The notes: a model not told the origin generated them from the letters alone. DNA of 64,000 nt from Paraspadella gotoi (GCA_051294375.1 CM119263.1:27096631-27160630), one strand, 5' to 3'. Positions 22,620 to 34,893 are shown, counted from the stretch's first letter. Numbers and translations: made by a program.

Positions 22620-24956
22620 GTCAAAATCGCATTTAAAAGCAATGAAATGAAAACCCAAACGTCTAACAGGATCAAGACGCCACACGTGATGCCAGTTACG
22701 CCGCGGTGCCGTTGCCATTCGAATTGCCAGTTGCGCGGACGGTCGCGAGAGAAAAGATGGCAAAAACCTTTTCAATCTAATGTTTTGTTTTTCTTTGTTT
22801 CTCGAAGAGAGAAAGGGAGACTTCGCCGTGGAGAGTAGATGAGATAAGATGGAGGAAAAGTAAAAGAAGAATTGGAAAAAAGGCAGAGTCTAGGGAATAT
22901 TATGAAGAAAAAAAATGGGTAAGATTAAGAAAGAAATATTTGAGCGAGTTAAAAAAGGAAAGAGAATCCAATTATTGATAAACAAGAAAACAATGAAAAG
23001 ATAAAAAAAGATTAGTAAACAGAAAGCAATACAGTATTCCTTATATGTATTTAAGCTTACATAAATAATTAATGTGTTTTATTTTTATTTTAATTTATTT
23101 TTTTTTTATTCTTTGCAATAAGAAGTCTGAGAATATTACATAAGAAGTAGTGAAAAAAAACCCGACAAATAGAAAAAAAATATGTAAGCAAATATATCTG
23201 CGAAAGAGAAAAATAAAAAAAAATACCAAAGAAACAGGAACGACAAACGTGATCTTTTGAAGATGACTCATGGGTAAATAAAAACATGGCGCGGAATGCA
23301 TGGTTGGTATTTAAATAAGTAGAAATCATATTCTAGTTTTCCGCTTCTGCTTTGTTTGTCCAAAATCTTTGGTTTATTTTAATAAATCTGTAACAAGAAT
23401 TTTGATTAAGAGCAAAGATAACGACGAGGTATAATTTGTAGTGGTAGTAAGAGTAATAGTACTCCCTCTCTTTCCACGCGCGCGTTCGTCTTAAAATCCC
23501 TTACTACGAAAACCCGCGAGGCAGGAATCGTACGACGAAGACCGGAACCCAATCCTCTCGTCAAATCGGCATTAGGGGGGGGGGCGGCAAAAGTTTGGAG
23601 GCGGAGATAAGGACGAGGTCGTATAAAAGAGAGGAAAAAAAAGGAAAATAAAGATTAAGAAAGAGAAAGTGAAGAAGGAAGAAAGAAAAGGAAGAAGAAA
23701 GGCGGAGAAGAAAACAGGTTCGACATTCAAAAGAGGAAAAGACGCGACCGTAAAATGAGAAGAAAAGAAAAATAAAAAAGAAAGAGAGGGAGAAAAGAAA
23801 ATAAGAAAGGAAGCCACTCTCCTTCCTCTCGTTCTCGTAAAAAGTGGAAGAAGCGCCGGAGTTTTAAAGTCGTTTTTTTCGGCAGCGCCGGCTTTCGTTC
23901 CCGGCGACGCCGCCGGCGCCGAAAGTACGTGTCCGTGGTCGACCGGGAGGCCGAGATGCTGACCGGGTGAACCGGAAATAACGATCGAGTGGCGTGACGC
24001 GTTTACCTAAATTCGGTGATGGCGTTTCGCCTGAGGAGAAGCAGTTCTCATCGAGTTGCGCGGAATGGACGATCAAAAGCGCATTATAAAATTGGGCATC
24101 TTTCACTTTTCATTATGATAACTAAGTTTAAGCCTTTTTTCGATAGTTAAAATAACATTCTTAACTTGAGCCTGAATTGCTTTTATTTTTTATTTTTTCG
24201 ATCGCCTATGGTGTGCGTTATGTGGACGGTTTGCACCCCATGCATTTTCAAAATCTCGCTCGTTATGCGATAAGCGATAACCGGTGGGTGGCTTGAATTC
24301 GAACCAGGTCTCGAAACGATAACCGCCTAAACCCCAGGGTAATAGAAAAGGATAAGAAAGAAAACAAAGGGGAGAACTAAGATAAGAAAAGAAGGTATAT
24401 GTAGGAAGAGGCATCAAAAATGGTAGGTCGGTTGGTAGGTGGATAGGTAATTCGAAAAGAAAATACGGCGAGTTTGAGAAATTGTTCAAAGATAATTTGT
24501 AGGAAATTGAGCCAGTATCCTAAAAGATAAATAAAAATTTGATTTAAATTTTAAATTAAACCTAAAGTGGGGAGATAAAAATCAGCAAATGGTTACAAAC
24601 TAAAAAAAGAAGAATTTCGACGGCGTTAAAAATGCATTATGTGAAATGTGTGCATTTTGCGGCGGTACCAGGAGGAAACGAATGTTCCAGGCATCGCTGT
24701 CGTCTTTGGCGCATGGCAGCGCCCTCACCGAACCTTTGACCTAGGGTTTAGGTTTTGATCGTTTTGGGTGGAGAAAAAGGAGATAACATTGGTGGTTCGA
24801 TTTTAACGGTGGCTGGGGTGGCAAAAGTGGTGGTGGTGGTGAATAGGTCAGTGGCACCCTTAGACCAAAAGGGCATCGCCCGGTGGAAGGAAAAAAGTCT
24901 GATGCGCGGGCGCGGAACCCAAAAAGATAACCCCTTGGCCTAGACACGGCTAATGA
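22620..24956. other. Intergenic DNA with polypurine tracts, no supported gene
   Basis: Positions 23620-23820 are almost pure purine (GA-rich). A GC-rich block at 23880-24050 may hold an exon (see the finding on 22048). The minus strand near 24260-24320 has a GGTTCGAATTC word resembling a pol III B box, without a convincing tRNA fold. Confidence 0.4.
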
Positions 24957-25019
24957 CGCTCTCTCTCTCTCGCTCTCTCTCTCTCTCCCTCCCTCTCTCC
25001 CCCTCTCTCTCTCTCTCTC
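24957..25019. repeat. Imperfect CT-rich microsatellite
   Basis: CT dinucleotides with interspersed CCCT and CGCT units, about 60 bp. Confidence 0.85.
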
Positions 25020-25189
25020 CCACAAAAGGAGAACGTGTGGACGCAAACGAATGCTCTAGATTCGCTTCAAGGCCGGGGAATCCAGGCACGAGAATGCACG
25101 GATGAAAGATAGTCTGCTATTGTTGGCCTTATCTGTCTAATTCTATTAAGTTAAATATAAATAAGTAGCATAATTCTTTATCAGATACT

Positions 25190-25195
25190 TTTATT
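25190..25195 (-). terminator. Candidate poly(A) signal of the acyl-CoA synthetase gene
   Basis: AATAAA on the minus strand, 132 bp beyond the TAG stop codon. Position fits; no cleavage-site evidence is available. Confidence 0.45.
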
Positions 25196-25327
25196 TGTAT
25201 AATAGTACTCTAATTCAAAGTATAAGTAAAAACGCACTTTTCGATCGTGACACTATTTATACATGTTTTACACCTGTTGCACCATACGCCTCAGACCTGT
25301 TTTTTTACTATCCTTCGTTGCAATTGT

Positions 25328-28123
25328 CTATGCTAAGTTTTTCAACTCCTTAGTCATCGGTTTTCCAAAGTGAGATTTTGGAATCGCCTCCACGAACCTG
25401 ACGCCTCCGCGCAGCCGATTCAAGACGCTCGTCCGCGCGGCGACGAAAGCTTCGAGTTCGGACGCCATTGTGTCGGAGGCGGCGACGTCCGACTTGAGAA
25501 CAACGAAGGCTCTGGGTTCAACGGCCTCTTTAACGGTGACACCGGCGACGACGCATTCGGCGACTGCGGGGTGCGCCTGAAGGACCGCTTTGATTGTGGC
25601 GGGTGCCACGTGTTGGCTGGGGAATGAAGAAAAGTGGCAAAAAAGCCAAGATAACCAAAGACTGAACGGGATAAAAAATAATGCCCACTTAATCAACCAA
25701 CCCGTCCTTGTACGGAATGAGTTCCTTGATTCTGTCCGTGATAAAGAGATGTCCGTCCAAACTGAAGCGTCCAATATCGCCCGTGTGGAACCATCCGTCC
25801 ACATCAAATACGGACGCAGTCGCTTCGGGAGCGTTCAAGTAGCCCTTCATTACTGAAGGACTACGAACGCAGACTTCGCCCTCGCTAGTCGAAGGAAGGT
25901 CCGATCCCGTGGAAGGATCCACGATCTTTGATAATCGGAAGCGGGAAAATGAAAATATTTATAAAAAGGATACTTGCAATATTATAGTCTTGTAAGAACT
26001 ATTGAGCCTTTAATCCACCATGAATCTGCTTCGAAGTGGAGAGGAAATAAATCAACTTTATTGAATGAATGGAAAGTTTATATTTTGTTGTTAAATTAAT
26101 TTCTTTTACCTTCATTTCAACATTCGGAAAAGGAATTCCCGAAGATCCTTTCCGTCTCGCTCTCTCGTCACTTGGCGTCCTGGTGATTAGCAACACCTAA
26201 AAAAAAAAAATTCATTGGAACCGTTTAGTACGGTCGAGTCATGTCACGTCACTCAACATTGTTACGTCAATCTCGCCTCAGTGAGTCCATAGATTTGATA
26301 TATATCGGAGATTTCGGTTCGATCGCGAAACGCGTTTTCGACTTCCGCCGAGAGAATGGCGCCGCCGGTCATAATCGTCCGGACTGAAGACAAATCCGGC
26401 GCCGGGGAGACGAGGCCCTTGGCGATCGAGGTAACGTGCCAACCGATCAGGAACACGACCCTGTTGGGTTGGGCCATATTTTCATAAAGTGCCCGACTTA
26501 AATTAATCTTAAATTTAGAATTTAAAAAGTTTTAAAATTCAAAGATTAGGTTATGGGCTCAAGAAAGATTAAAGTTAAACTTAAAGGCTAGGTTAGGAAT
26601 TTGGTTAAAGATTAAATTTATGATTTGGGTTAGGGTTAAAAGATAAGGTTAAGGACTGAGGTTGAGTATTTATTAAGAGGGCTAAAAGTCAGTTTATAGG
26701 TTAGGAACAATAATGAAACGCTCTCGAAAAATACAAATTTAAATTCGGCACAGAATAAGAGCTCGTATTAAGAAAAATAAAAAAAAATGGTTAATTCAAC
26801 GCTGCGGCGACACGCCCTAAAAAAATTCTCCTCATACCCATCTTAGAAATTTACTTCATGCGGTAATCGCTAATTAGCTTCAAATCTCTCGCGACGTCGA
26901 AATCCGAGACGACAACGACGTTCGCCCGTCGCAGAGGAAATTTCATGGAAGCTAATTGCAGCCCTCCCACGTGGGCCATGGGAGCCTGACACATGGTCGC
27001 GTCTCCGGGTTCCATGTCGGCGAATCCCTCGTGCAACTGTTGCAACAGGTTGGCCACGATGGCGCGGTGCGTGTGGACGATCCCCTTGGGCGATCCGGTG
27101 GTGCCGCTGCTGCTCTGCACGATCGCCGCGTCGTCGGCGGAGATTTTCGGCGGGCCGAGAAAGGCGGAGCCGTCGTCGGCGGAGAGGAAGGCGAACGGGA
27201 TCGCATCTGTTGGTAGACCCAAAAATCGACAATTGTTCGAACCTCTTGAACTCATTCATAAAGTCCTCCTCGTTCTCTCTCTTCTTTTTGCTTCTTCTCT
27301 TTTTATCTCTCTTGTCTTATCTTATCTTGTCTTTTCTCTACTTTATTTTCTCTTCTCTTCTCTTTTCTTCTCTTCACTCACCATCGTTCTTCCCTCCGAC
27401 CTCGACGTCAAACACTATAAGCGTCTCTATCTGATCCGATTGGCAAAAGGCCTGTCTCGCCGTCTCCAAGTAATTCGAGGAACAGGCGATCACTTTGGCG
27501 CCTTTTTCTTCCGCCTGACGCTTTAATTCCGCGACATCGAGCGAAGTGTAGACCGGTGCGAAGACGCCGCCCAGCGCTAACGTGGCGAAGCAGGTTATCG
27601 CGTATTCCACGCAGTTGGTCGAGATCACCGTCAAACCGTCTTCCTTTTTAAAATGTGTGGTTAATCAGTTATTAATGGGCTGAGACTCATAGATTAAAAT
27701 TTTAGAATGGAATTCATAAACCACGCCTACGTTACTTCGTTGATAGCTTCACATATCTTCTCTTGATTCAATTTATTAATATATTAATAATATTATTAAA
27801 TCATCATAAAAAATTATTTCGATTTTAAAATTATTCACTCATCTAAATGCTTAGAACAATTTGCTACTCACCTTTCCAAACCCCCTCTTGGCCAACGCGC
27901 TGGCAACCCTCTCTGCCAAATCGACGATCCTCTTCGCGCTGAAGATCTCGCCGCTCGACGCGGATGTAAAAAGAATGTCCTCCGGATGTTGAAGAAAGCG
28001 TGACTTGATGAAAGTGAAGACGTCGACGGTCGGGATGTCCACGTCTGAAAACGGCGATCGAACCACGGTGGGTGCGGAGGCTGTTGGCGCCGGAGAGGCG
28101 GATGTTTTTGCGTAGGTTTCCAT
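25328..28123 (-). CDS. AMP-forming acyl-CoA synthetase (4-coumarate-CoA ligase/luciferase-like), 7 exons
   Basis: ANL-superfamily enzyme that activates a carboxylic acid as an acyl-adenylate and transfers it to CoA. Exons: 27872-28123, 27382-27643, 26855-27206, 26277-26460, 26110-26196, 25702-25925, 25328-25616, joining to 549 codons plus TAG. Motifs: the SSSGTTGSPKG phosphate loop at 203-213, YGLTE at 346-350, GWFHTGD with Asp429 for the ATP ribose, DRIKELI at 443-449, and a C-terminal Lys (FGK, about 539) at the adenylation lysine position. The intron between exons 4 and 5 must begin with GC (GAG then GCGAGA): the only nearby GT would bring in a stop. The protein ends KNLA, so there is no SKL-type peroxisomal signal. 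The substrate cannot be told. Several intron stretches carry degenerate repeats. Confidence 0.9.
26545..26720 (+). repeat. Degenerate GGTTAG-rich tract in a synthetase intron
   Basis: Words such as GATTAGGTTA, GGCTAGGTTAGG, GGGTTAGGGTTA and AAGGTTAAGG recur in the intron between exons 3 and 4. It is similar in kind to 304-396. Confidence 0.4.
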
Positions 28124-28331
28124 GGAGACGGAAAACTCGAGTTTTAAACGGGGGAAAATTAAAAGTGATCCTTTTTTTAAACGATGTTCCGTTCTACCTT
28201 ATGCTTTTTTGAAAGCTCTTAAAATGAATCTGGAACAACTGGTTCGTGAACTTCGAACTCCTTTTAATGTACGTAGCTCAAGGAAAAGACGAGTGCTGAA
28301 GAAAACCTGAACTCGTTGAGTCGTAGAATCT

Positions 28332-29160
28332 ACTAAGGCGGAACAGGTTACAAACTAACAGAAGTCCGGTATAAATATTATTAATGTGTTTATTAAAGAT
28401 CGTGAAAATATAAAAAAAATAAGATTTATCTTATAGTTAAACGCATGGAAGCTATTTTATATTGTAGTCGGGCATTGCATAAGTTCACCTATAAGCATTT
28501 AAGCATGATACCTTCAGTCGTGACCTAGTGGCTCATGACCACAAGGTACTACGGCGGGCCAAAATTGAACACTTTTTATAACTTCAAGTTCTATCAAAAA
28601 AATTTATTTTTTCCTTCTATTACTAAATCGATTTTCAATGCAACTTGTTGAATTAGTGCATTGGGTTGTTGCAATGAAGCTTTTAAATAATTATTAATAT
28701 ATAACAATTAACAAAAATTTTTTATAAAAATTGTATTTTTTTAAGAACGGATTCCTATAGAGCTTGAAAGGTTAGATGAAGGTGAGTACTACAATTTTTT
28801 TTAAATTTTGACAACAAATTGGTTAAAAATAGAAAAAACCTTAAAAAATCATCATCATCATAATCATTAGCTGAATTTTATAGTTTTTTAAAATTTTCAT
28901 CAATAAAACAAAAAAAATTAAAAAATTTGTATTAATAACCTTTATCTAACTTTTAAAGCTCTATCAGAATCTATTAAAAAAAAAATTAATAACCAGTAAG
29001 GCGGGCCAGAATTTAACATTTTTTACAATATTAAAGTATTTTGATAATATAAAATAGCTTCCATGCCTTTAAATATAAGATAAATCTTAAATTCTTTAAT
29101 AAACATATTAAAAATATTCATACCGGACTTTTGATAGTTTGTAACCTGTTCCACCTTACT
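28332..29160. mobile_element. Inverted-repeat MITE-like element, family A, with nested material
   Basis: Ends are long inverted repeats: ACTAAGGCGGAACAGG at the left, and its reverse complement (CCTGTTCCACCTTACT) at the right, continuing for over 100 bp each. Inside are a GGCGGGCCAAAATTGAAC unit and an ATC microsatellite core. Confidence 0.6.
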
Positions 29161-29164
29161 GGTT

Positions 29165-29716
29165 ATTAAAGTCGGCCAAAATTGAACACTCTTTATAATT
29201 TCTAGTTCTCTCAAAAAAAATTTTTTTTCTTCTACTACTAAATCGATTTTCAATGCAACTTTTTAAATTAGTTTATTGGGTTGTTGTACTGAAGCTTTTA
29301 AATATTTTTTAATATATAACAAATGCCAAAAAAATTGTTTTTAAATTTTATTTTTTAAGAACGGATTTATTTAGAACTTGAAAAGTTAAACGAAAGTTAG
29401 TACTACAATTTTTTTTAAATTTTGACAATAAATTGGTTAAAAATAAAAAAACCTTAAAAAAGAATCATCATTGGCTGAATTTTATAGTTTTTTAAAATTT
29501 TCATTGATAAAATAAAAAAATTTTAAAAGTTGTATTAATAACCTTTATCTAATTTTTAAAGCTCTATCAAAATCTATTAAAAAAATTTAAAAAATTTATA
29601 TAATAATAAAATAATCTTTAAATGCTTCCGTGCGCTTATAAATAAGCTAAATTTTAAATATTATTAACCATTATTTATTTGAGAGAACTTCTAGTTATCA
29701 ACCTGTTCCGGCCTAC
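29165..29716. mobile_element. MITE-like element, family A, second copy
   Basis: Begins GTCGGCCAAAATTGAACAC and ends CCTGTTCCGGCCTACT. It is closely related along its length to 51044-51908 once the insertions there are removed. Confidence 0.6.
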
Positions 29717-29941
29717 TGGTTATGCAGTAATTGATATATTACTGAATACTTATTGCATTTTTCAACATTGAATAATAATAGTTACTCTATCAACGAAGAA
29801 AGTAGGCGTGGTTTATTTAGGAGAAGTTAGAGAAGTTTTATTTACACAAATAAACGAGAAGATAATAATAATTGAGGGAGATTATAATGATTCAAACGGT
29901 GGTTTAAAATATCAAGAAAATAGTTCATGAACTTGGGAATT

Positions 29942-30070
29942 TTGATGTTAGTTTCCTGAGGGTAAGTTGAAGACTGCCTCGTTTCCTCTCTCATCTCTCT
30001 CCTGTCGATTCCGTGAGAAAACCCACCTTTCTGATTGGTCAAGAGAGAAGAAAAGGCAGAAAAGCCAAAC
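29942..30070. repeat. Family C dispersed repeat, copy 1
   Basis: TTGATGTTAGTTTCC, GGTAAGTTGAAGACTG and CTGATTGGTC (an inverted CCAAT box) recur in the same order at 32207-32330. Confidence 0.55.
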
Positions 30071-30292
30071 GAGACAAACGAGACAAGCGAAACAAGCTCC
30101 AAAATCAGTATAATGTCAATGTCAGAGAGAATTTGTTTATGTCAATGTCTAATATCTTTCTGTCTCTCTCTCTCTCCCTTTCTCCCTTTCACCATTTAAT
30201 TTCTTTTCACAATCTAACTCAATCTGTCCTCACCTTAACCTGTCCTCAAATCTGACCACTCTTCTTTTCTAAACTCTTTTTGGAAACTTTGG

Positions 30293-30293
<1 letters not shown>

Positions 30294-30352
<59 letters not shown>
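30294..30352. repeat. (CT)n microsatellite
   Basis: Nearly pure CT run of about 58 bp, 52 bp upstream of the hairpin motif at 30405. Confidence 0.95.
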
Positions 30353-30357
<5 letters not shown>

Positions 30358-30404
30358 CTTTTGCACAAAAATAATTTCAAAATTCACAAAACAATTTGTT
30401 AACG

Positions 30405-30459
30405 CTGAAGAAGGCTTGTATGCAAGCCGAAACATGTACGTTTTAATACAAATAAAGTC
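30405..30459 (+). ncRNA. Hammerhead-like hairpin motif, best-preserved copy
   Basis: CTGAAGA (30405-30411), one extra A, a perfect 6-bp stem GGCTTG/CAAGCC with TATG loop (30413-30428), GAAA (30429-30432), then GTC at 30457-30459. The order matches a type I hammerhead (CUGANGA, stem II, GAAA, NUH). The extra A and weak stems I and III argue against assured activity. Confidence 0.35.
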
Positions 30460-30599
30460 GTTGTAGAAAAACATTAAAAACTTCTTCCAATACGCAACCA
30501 CAATGAAAAGAAAGGAAATTCACGAGGTCAATGTCATAAAAAAGAAAATGTAATGGAATGGAAATTTAAATTTTAAAAGGCAGTTGAAAAGGTCAGGCA

Positions 30600-30890
30600 G
30601 AAGTGACCGAGAGGGAAATCACGCCTCTCGGTGAGTGTGGATAGCCCCCACACTTAATGTGCACATTTGGTCTGGGCGATTTTTCCGTCAGTTGCCTTGC
30701 TTTCCAGAACTTCGGATCCGGCGGTAGACTTGCTACCGGTGGTTTAATCGGCCCGTCACTCTTTTTACAAGGTCTGTCCCGACCAGAGATAGAACCCGTG
30801 ACCATTGGGTTCGGAGATGAAGGGATAGCCTCGGGCGCTATTACGGTGCTGATGGAAGGAACAGTCGTTTCCAACGGGTAGTGATATTAC
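30600..30890. other. Unidentified moderately GC-rich segment
   Basis: Contrasts with AT-rich flanks. On the minus strand a TAGCGCCCGAGG word and a GGTTCTATCTC word are spaced about as pol III A and B boxes in a tRNA-derived SINE; a CGGTAG-ACTTG-CTACCG hairpin lies nearby. No tRNA cloverleaf can be drawn with confidence. Confidence 0.3.
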
Positions 30891-31098
30891 ATCCCTACAA
30901 AGTCTCGCTTTCTCTTAATTCGAGCGTTTTGTCAATTATTTTAAGGACAATATTTTCTCGCGAAAACTCGGGACGTACTTTTTATATTCGTTTAAATGAC
31001 CAAAGCAGAAACAATAATTTAAAAACAAGTCCTCCCCTTCTGAAATCAAATGCTTAACATCCAATAACGAATGCAGCACCATTATGGAATTAAAAGGC

Positions 31099-31145
31099 TG
31101 CCGCCGCCGCCGCCGCCGCCTCTCCGCCGCCGCCGCCGCTGCCGA
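31099..31145. repeat. (CCG)n trinucleotide repeat
   Basis: CCG/GCC units interrupted by one CTC. A shorter similar run occurs at about 31682-31703. Confidence 0.9.
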
Positions 31146-31519
31146 AAGCAACCATCGTTGTGGGGGGGAGAGGATTTTATCGACGCGGAGATCGCCCGGG
31201 CTCAGGAAATGCAGCATTCGCAGAAAAAATTGGGTAAAAGAGACGAAACTCAAACTGGGTTTTGTCCGCGACCTAATTCCGTGGTTTAGCCCATTGGCGT
31301 TGCAGCTTCACTATCTTGAGCAAATTCGAGTTTTCGGTTTTTATTTATTTTCCGAGTCAAATTAAGTCAAAAAGTTATGAAAGGTAAATTTTGTTCAGTA
31401 AACTCGACACCGGGAATTTTTAAAATGGTAAATTATTCTTGGTTTTTGATTTAAGAAAAAGTTTAAAGATTATAAAAAACGAGGGCAGGGAAGTTAAAAC
31501 TTTTTTCTACCTCTTTTTT

Positions 31520-31521
<2 letters not shown>

Positions 31522-31562
<41 letters not shown>
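31522..31562. repeat. (CT)n microsatellite
   Basis: About 20 CT units. Confidence 0.95.
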
Positions 31563-31564
<2 letters not shown>

Positions 31565-32206
31565 TCTCCCACTCATCTTCCAATATTCCGGTTCGCGAGA
31601 TAAATTTCGCTGCGCAGCGCAGGACGTCAGACCACGCCATCCGCTGAGCCGTCTCTGTGACAAGCGGCATTCGGCCGGCCGGCCCGCCGCCGCCGCCGCC
31701 GCCCACCACGCTCTTCCTTATCCTTCATCTTTGCTGACAGTAACTTCTTATCCGGCGCGGGGCTTCAGTGAAAACCCCGTCATTGGCTGCCACCGGGTCG
31801 ATAGCGAGTCAAACAACAAGAGTGGTGGTGGTGAAATCGAGAGAGTAGGTGATGGAGCGTGAGGGACACTCGGTCCCTCTCCCCGCGTCTCTGGAGACCC
31901 TCGCCCTCGTAATGGAATGCCCCGTTTTTCCTTCCATCCCCGGAGAAAAGACCCAAAATCTATAATTCTCGGGCGGAGAGAAAACGAAAAAACAAATGTC
32001 ACGGGTTGGAAAATCGAACGAATTTGAAAGATTTAATTTTAAGGATGGAATGGAATCATGAAACAGGGCGGATAAAAGTTATTGCAAAATATTGCCGAAA
32101 TTTCCGCAATGTGCACGATCGGTTTGATTGTATTGACCGTCGTCGTTTCTTTTGTGAAGTGCGAAAAGTTTTTTACGGATATAATTTTAACTTTAAATAA
32201 AGTATT

Positions 32207-32330
32207 GATGTTAATTACTTGAAGGTAAGTTTAAGACTGTTTACGTTCTCTCTATCATATCTCAGCCGTCGGTTTTCTTGAGGGAAGCCTCCTCTCTGAT
32301 TGGTCCATCAGAAGATAAAACGGAGAAGTC
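32207..32330. repeat. Family C dispersed repeat, copy 2
   Basis: Diverged match to 29942-30070 with shared GGTAAGTT-AAGACTG and CTGATTGGTC blocks. Confidence 0.55.
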
Positions 32331-32388
32331 GAGAGAGGCAAGCTACTTTACCAATCAGATCCATTTTAAATAGGGGTAGCCGCACTCA

Positions 32389-32915
32389 ATAGGGTGAGTC
32401 AAAAATTTAGAGTGAGTACATGCTCAAACGAATATTTGGACATTTTTAAGAATACTTTCAATGGACAAAAAATTTCTAATATGGCTCTATACCCTAGTAA
32501 TTAATTTTTTAATATTTATTTATAGATAGGAAAGGCCAAAAAATTTTTTTTGAATTTTTAAATTTTAAGACCAGATTCAGATAGCTCATAAAAAGTTGTC
32601 TACACAAAGTATGATTCTTTTTTAAAAATTTTTACGATAAGTGTGTCAAAAATAAGAAAAACTATTAAAAATCATCATCATCATCATCTTTCGATGATTT
32701 TATCAGTTTTTTTATATTTTCACTTAGAAAACGTAAGAATTTTTAAAAGCTGTAATTATATTTCTTGTTTAACTTTTTATGCTCTATCAGAATCCATCAA
32801 AAAATTTTAAGATTTTAAAAAAATATTTTTTGCTCTATATAGTAATATAATATTTTTAATTAGGCGAGTACCCTCAGAAGAAAGCATTTTTGACAAAAAA
32901 TATTTTAATACCATA
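32389..32915 (+). mobile_element. AT-rich MITE-like repeat, family B, copy 2
   Basis: Includes TGCTCAAACGAA near one end, a central ATC microsatellite, TTTCTTGTTTAAC and a terminal ACCCTCAGAAGAAA block. Reverse-orientation relative at 61200-61735. Confidence 0.6.
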
Positions 32916-33627
32916 ATCTATGGTCATGATAGATTATTTTAACGCTGTATACATTAGCATTTAAATTTCATCGGCTATGGCTATTTTAAAGCCCTCTTTG
33001 ATATTTTATTTTCTCTTTTTGTATATCCTCATTTTCTAACCAAAATATCATGTTTGTTTTGGCCGTTAACGATTCCCCTAGATCGTTATCTTCTAAAGTA
33101 TATTCATTCAATTTTCGGCTCCTAATTGTTTGTTTTACGACTATTTTTGCCTTTTTTTTCGGGTTAAGGCGGCAATGATTCGCTTTTGTCGAGGAGCTTC
33201 GTCGCTTGGCAACGAAAAGAGTTTGTTGCTCTTTTCTTTTCCAGTGTTTTGGATTCAACGATAAACATTTCTCTCGATTCGCTTTCGCGTTGAAAGCAGC
33301 CTGGCGAACTTAGTACCGATGAATCCTTTTTTCGCCCTTTTCTTTATCACTCTTTTAAAAGTCTGTTTGCCATTTTTCTTTCTTTGTTTATTTTTCTCTC
33401 GCTCTTTCTCTCTCTAATTTCTTTTTCTTTCTTTCTCTCTCTTTCTGACGCGTCCCTATTTTATAACTCTCTTAATCCCGCGCCACTCTTACCTCGTCCG
33501 TCCAATTAAACCTTTACGACACCTGTGGCTTAGATTCGATCGCGCCTCCCCTCCTCCGGCTCTACTTTCGTTCCATCGCATTCGTATTAAGCCTTCAAGT
33601 TCCATTAGGCATTCTATTGTTTGGTTT

Positions 33628-33628
33628 A

Positions 33629-33702
<74 letters not shown>
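33628..33702. repeat. (CT)n microsatellite
   Basis: About 70 bp of CT with a few TTT or CCC interruptions. Confidence 0.9.
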
Positions 33703-33706
<4 letters not shown>

Positions 33707-34893
33707 TCTCTCCATAACACCATCCGATTTTTCATTTCAAACACCTGATTCCATTTTTTTCATCGATCTTGCACGATGATTCGCTGATTCGATGATTCAA
33801 GCTGATTCGCTCGACGCCGTATGATTTGGATTATTGTGGGCGTCGCCGCAGGAGGGGGCGGCGCCAGTTGCGACATTGGATCTGCTGCAGGTGGAATAGC
33901 AAACGGTAGTAGCGGGGGTGGGGGGCGTTTGTATGGTCGACAACGCCTCGGCGCCTGTGGCGGCGGCAGGTCTTGCGCGTGGACCGGTGTAAATATACCG
34001 CCACAGGATCCCCGGGCCAAGACATTACTCAGGTTCTCTAGGCCCGAGAGGAGTCTGATAAGACTGCTACCATAGTGACAGAGAGAGAGCGCGCGAGTAG
34101 TGGGGGCATAGGCGTTTGTCGTAGCGTACCCTGAGAAGGTTGAGTGTTCGATAGTAGGGCTCACCACTTATGACAACAGTTGGGTTTGCCTGTGATGCCC
34201 ATTGGAATGGGGGATTCTCACTGTTTGCTTTGGGAGCTTCCGACCCTCAGTGACGCCTCCTGTAAGTGTTTTCTTTATGGCATCTCTTGTTGAAGCAGAT
34301 TATGTCATGTATATCTTCTAAAAATGAAAAAAGAAATAGTGGTGTATTTAAAGCCGTGCGGTTCTAAAAACCTCTCTCGCTCTCTTTTTATGCCTTGCTC
34401 TCTCTTTCTCTCTCTCTCTCTTCCTCTTTATGAAAAACAAAACGTCTCGCTCTCTATATCTCCTTCCCTCCCTCTTAAACGTTTCATCGAGGACGAGGAA
34501 TTGAAATATCCCGCATTCCATTTCGCCCTTCATTTTCTGTTTGTCTACTCTCCTTTCTCTCTTTCAATCCTCTTCAGTTATTCGGACTCATCTCTTCTCT
34601 TCGTCTGCGATCTCTCCGAGCCAGGTCAGTCCCTCCCTCTCTCGTCTTGCGCCTAGGCAAAGATAAGTTCTAAAAAGTGCCTGCGATCGTCTCATCGTCT
34701 TTGCTCGAATATACACTGCATGTTGCTCTCTTGGTCTCAGTCTCTTTCTGGTCCGTACAATTCTCTTTAAAGTTCTGATAAATCTCTCAGTGCGCCCATG
34801 CCAAGTTCCACCCGCTAATAAAGCCCTGAATCATCCCGTCGTGAAACTCGGCTGCTCTTTCTTTCTTTTTTCTTTCTTTCTTTTTTTATATTT

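Noticed and set aside
22640-22700. CACGTG E-box near 22682 next to a microsatellite
   Set aside because: A single 6-bp match without promoter context is expected by chance.
24260-24330. GGTTCGAATTC on the minus strand as a tRNA T-arm
   Set aside because: No acceptor or D-arm pairing could be drawn around it.
33821-34075. Gly-rich plus-strand and Pro-rich minus-strand frames
   Set aside because: The parallel copy at 39278-39562 is frameshifted, and the sequence quality is too poor to support a gene.
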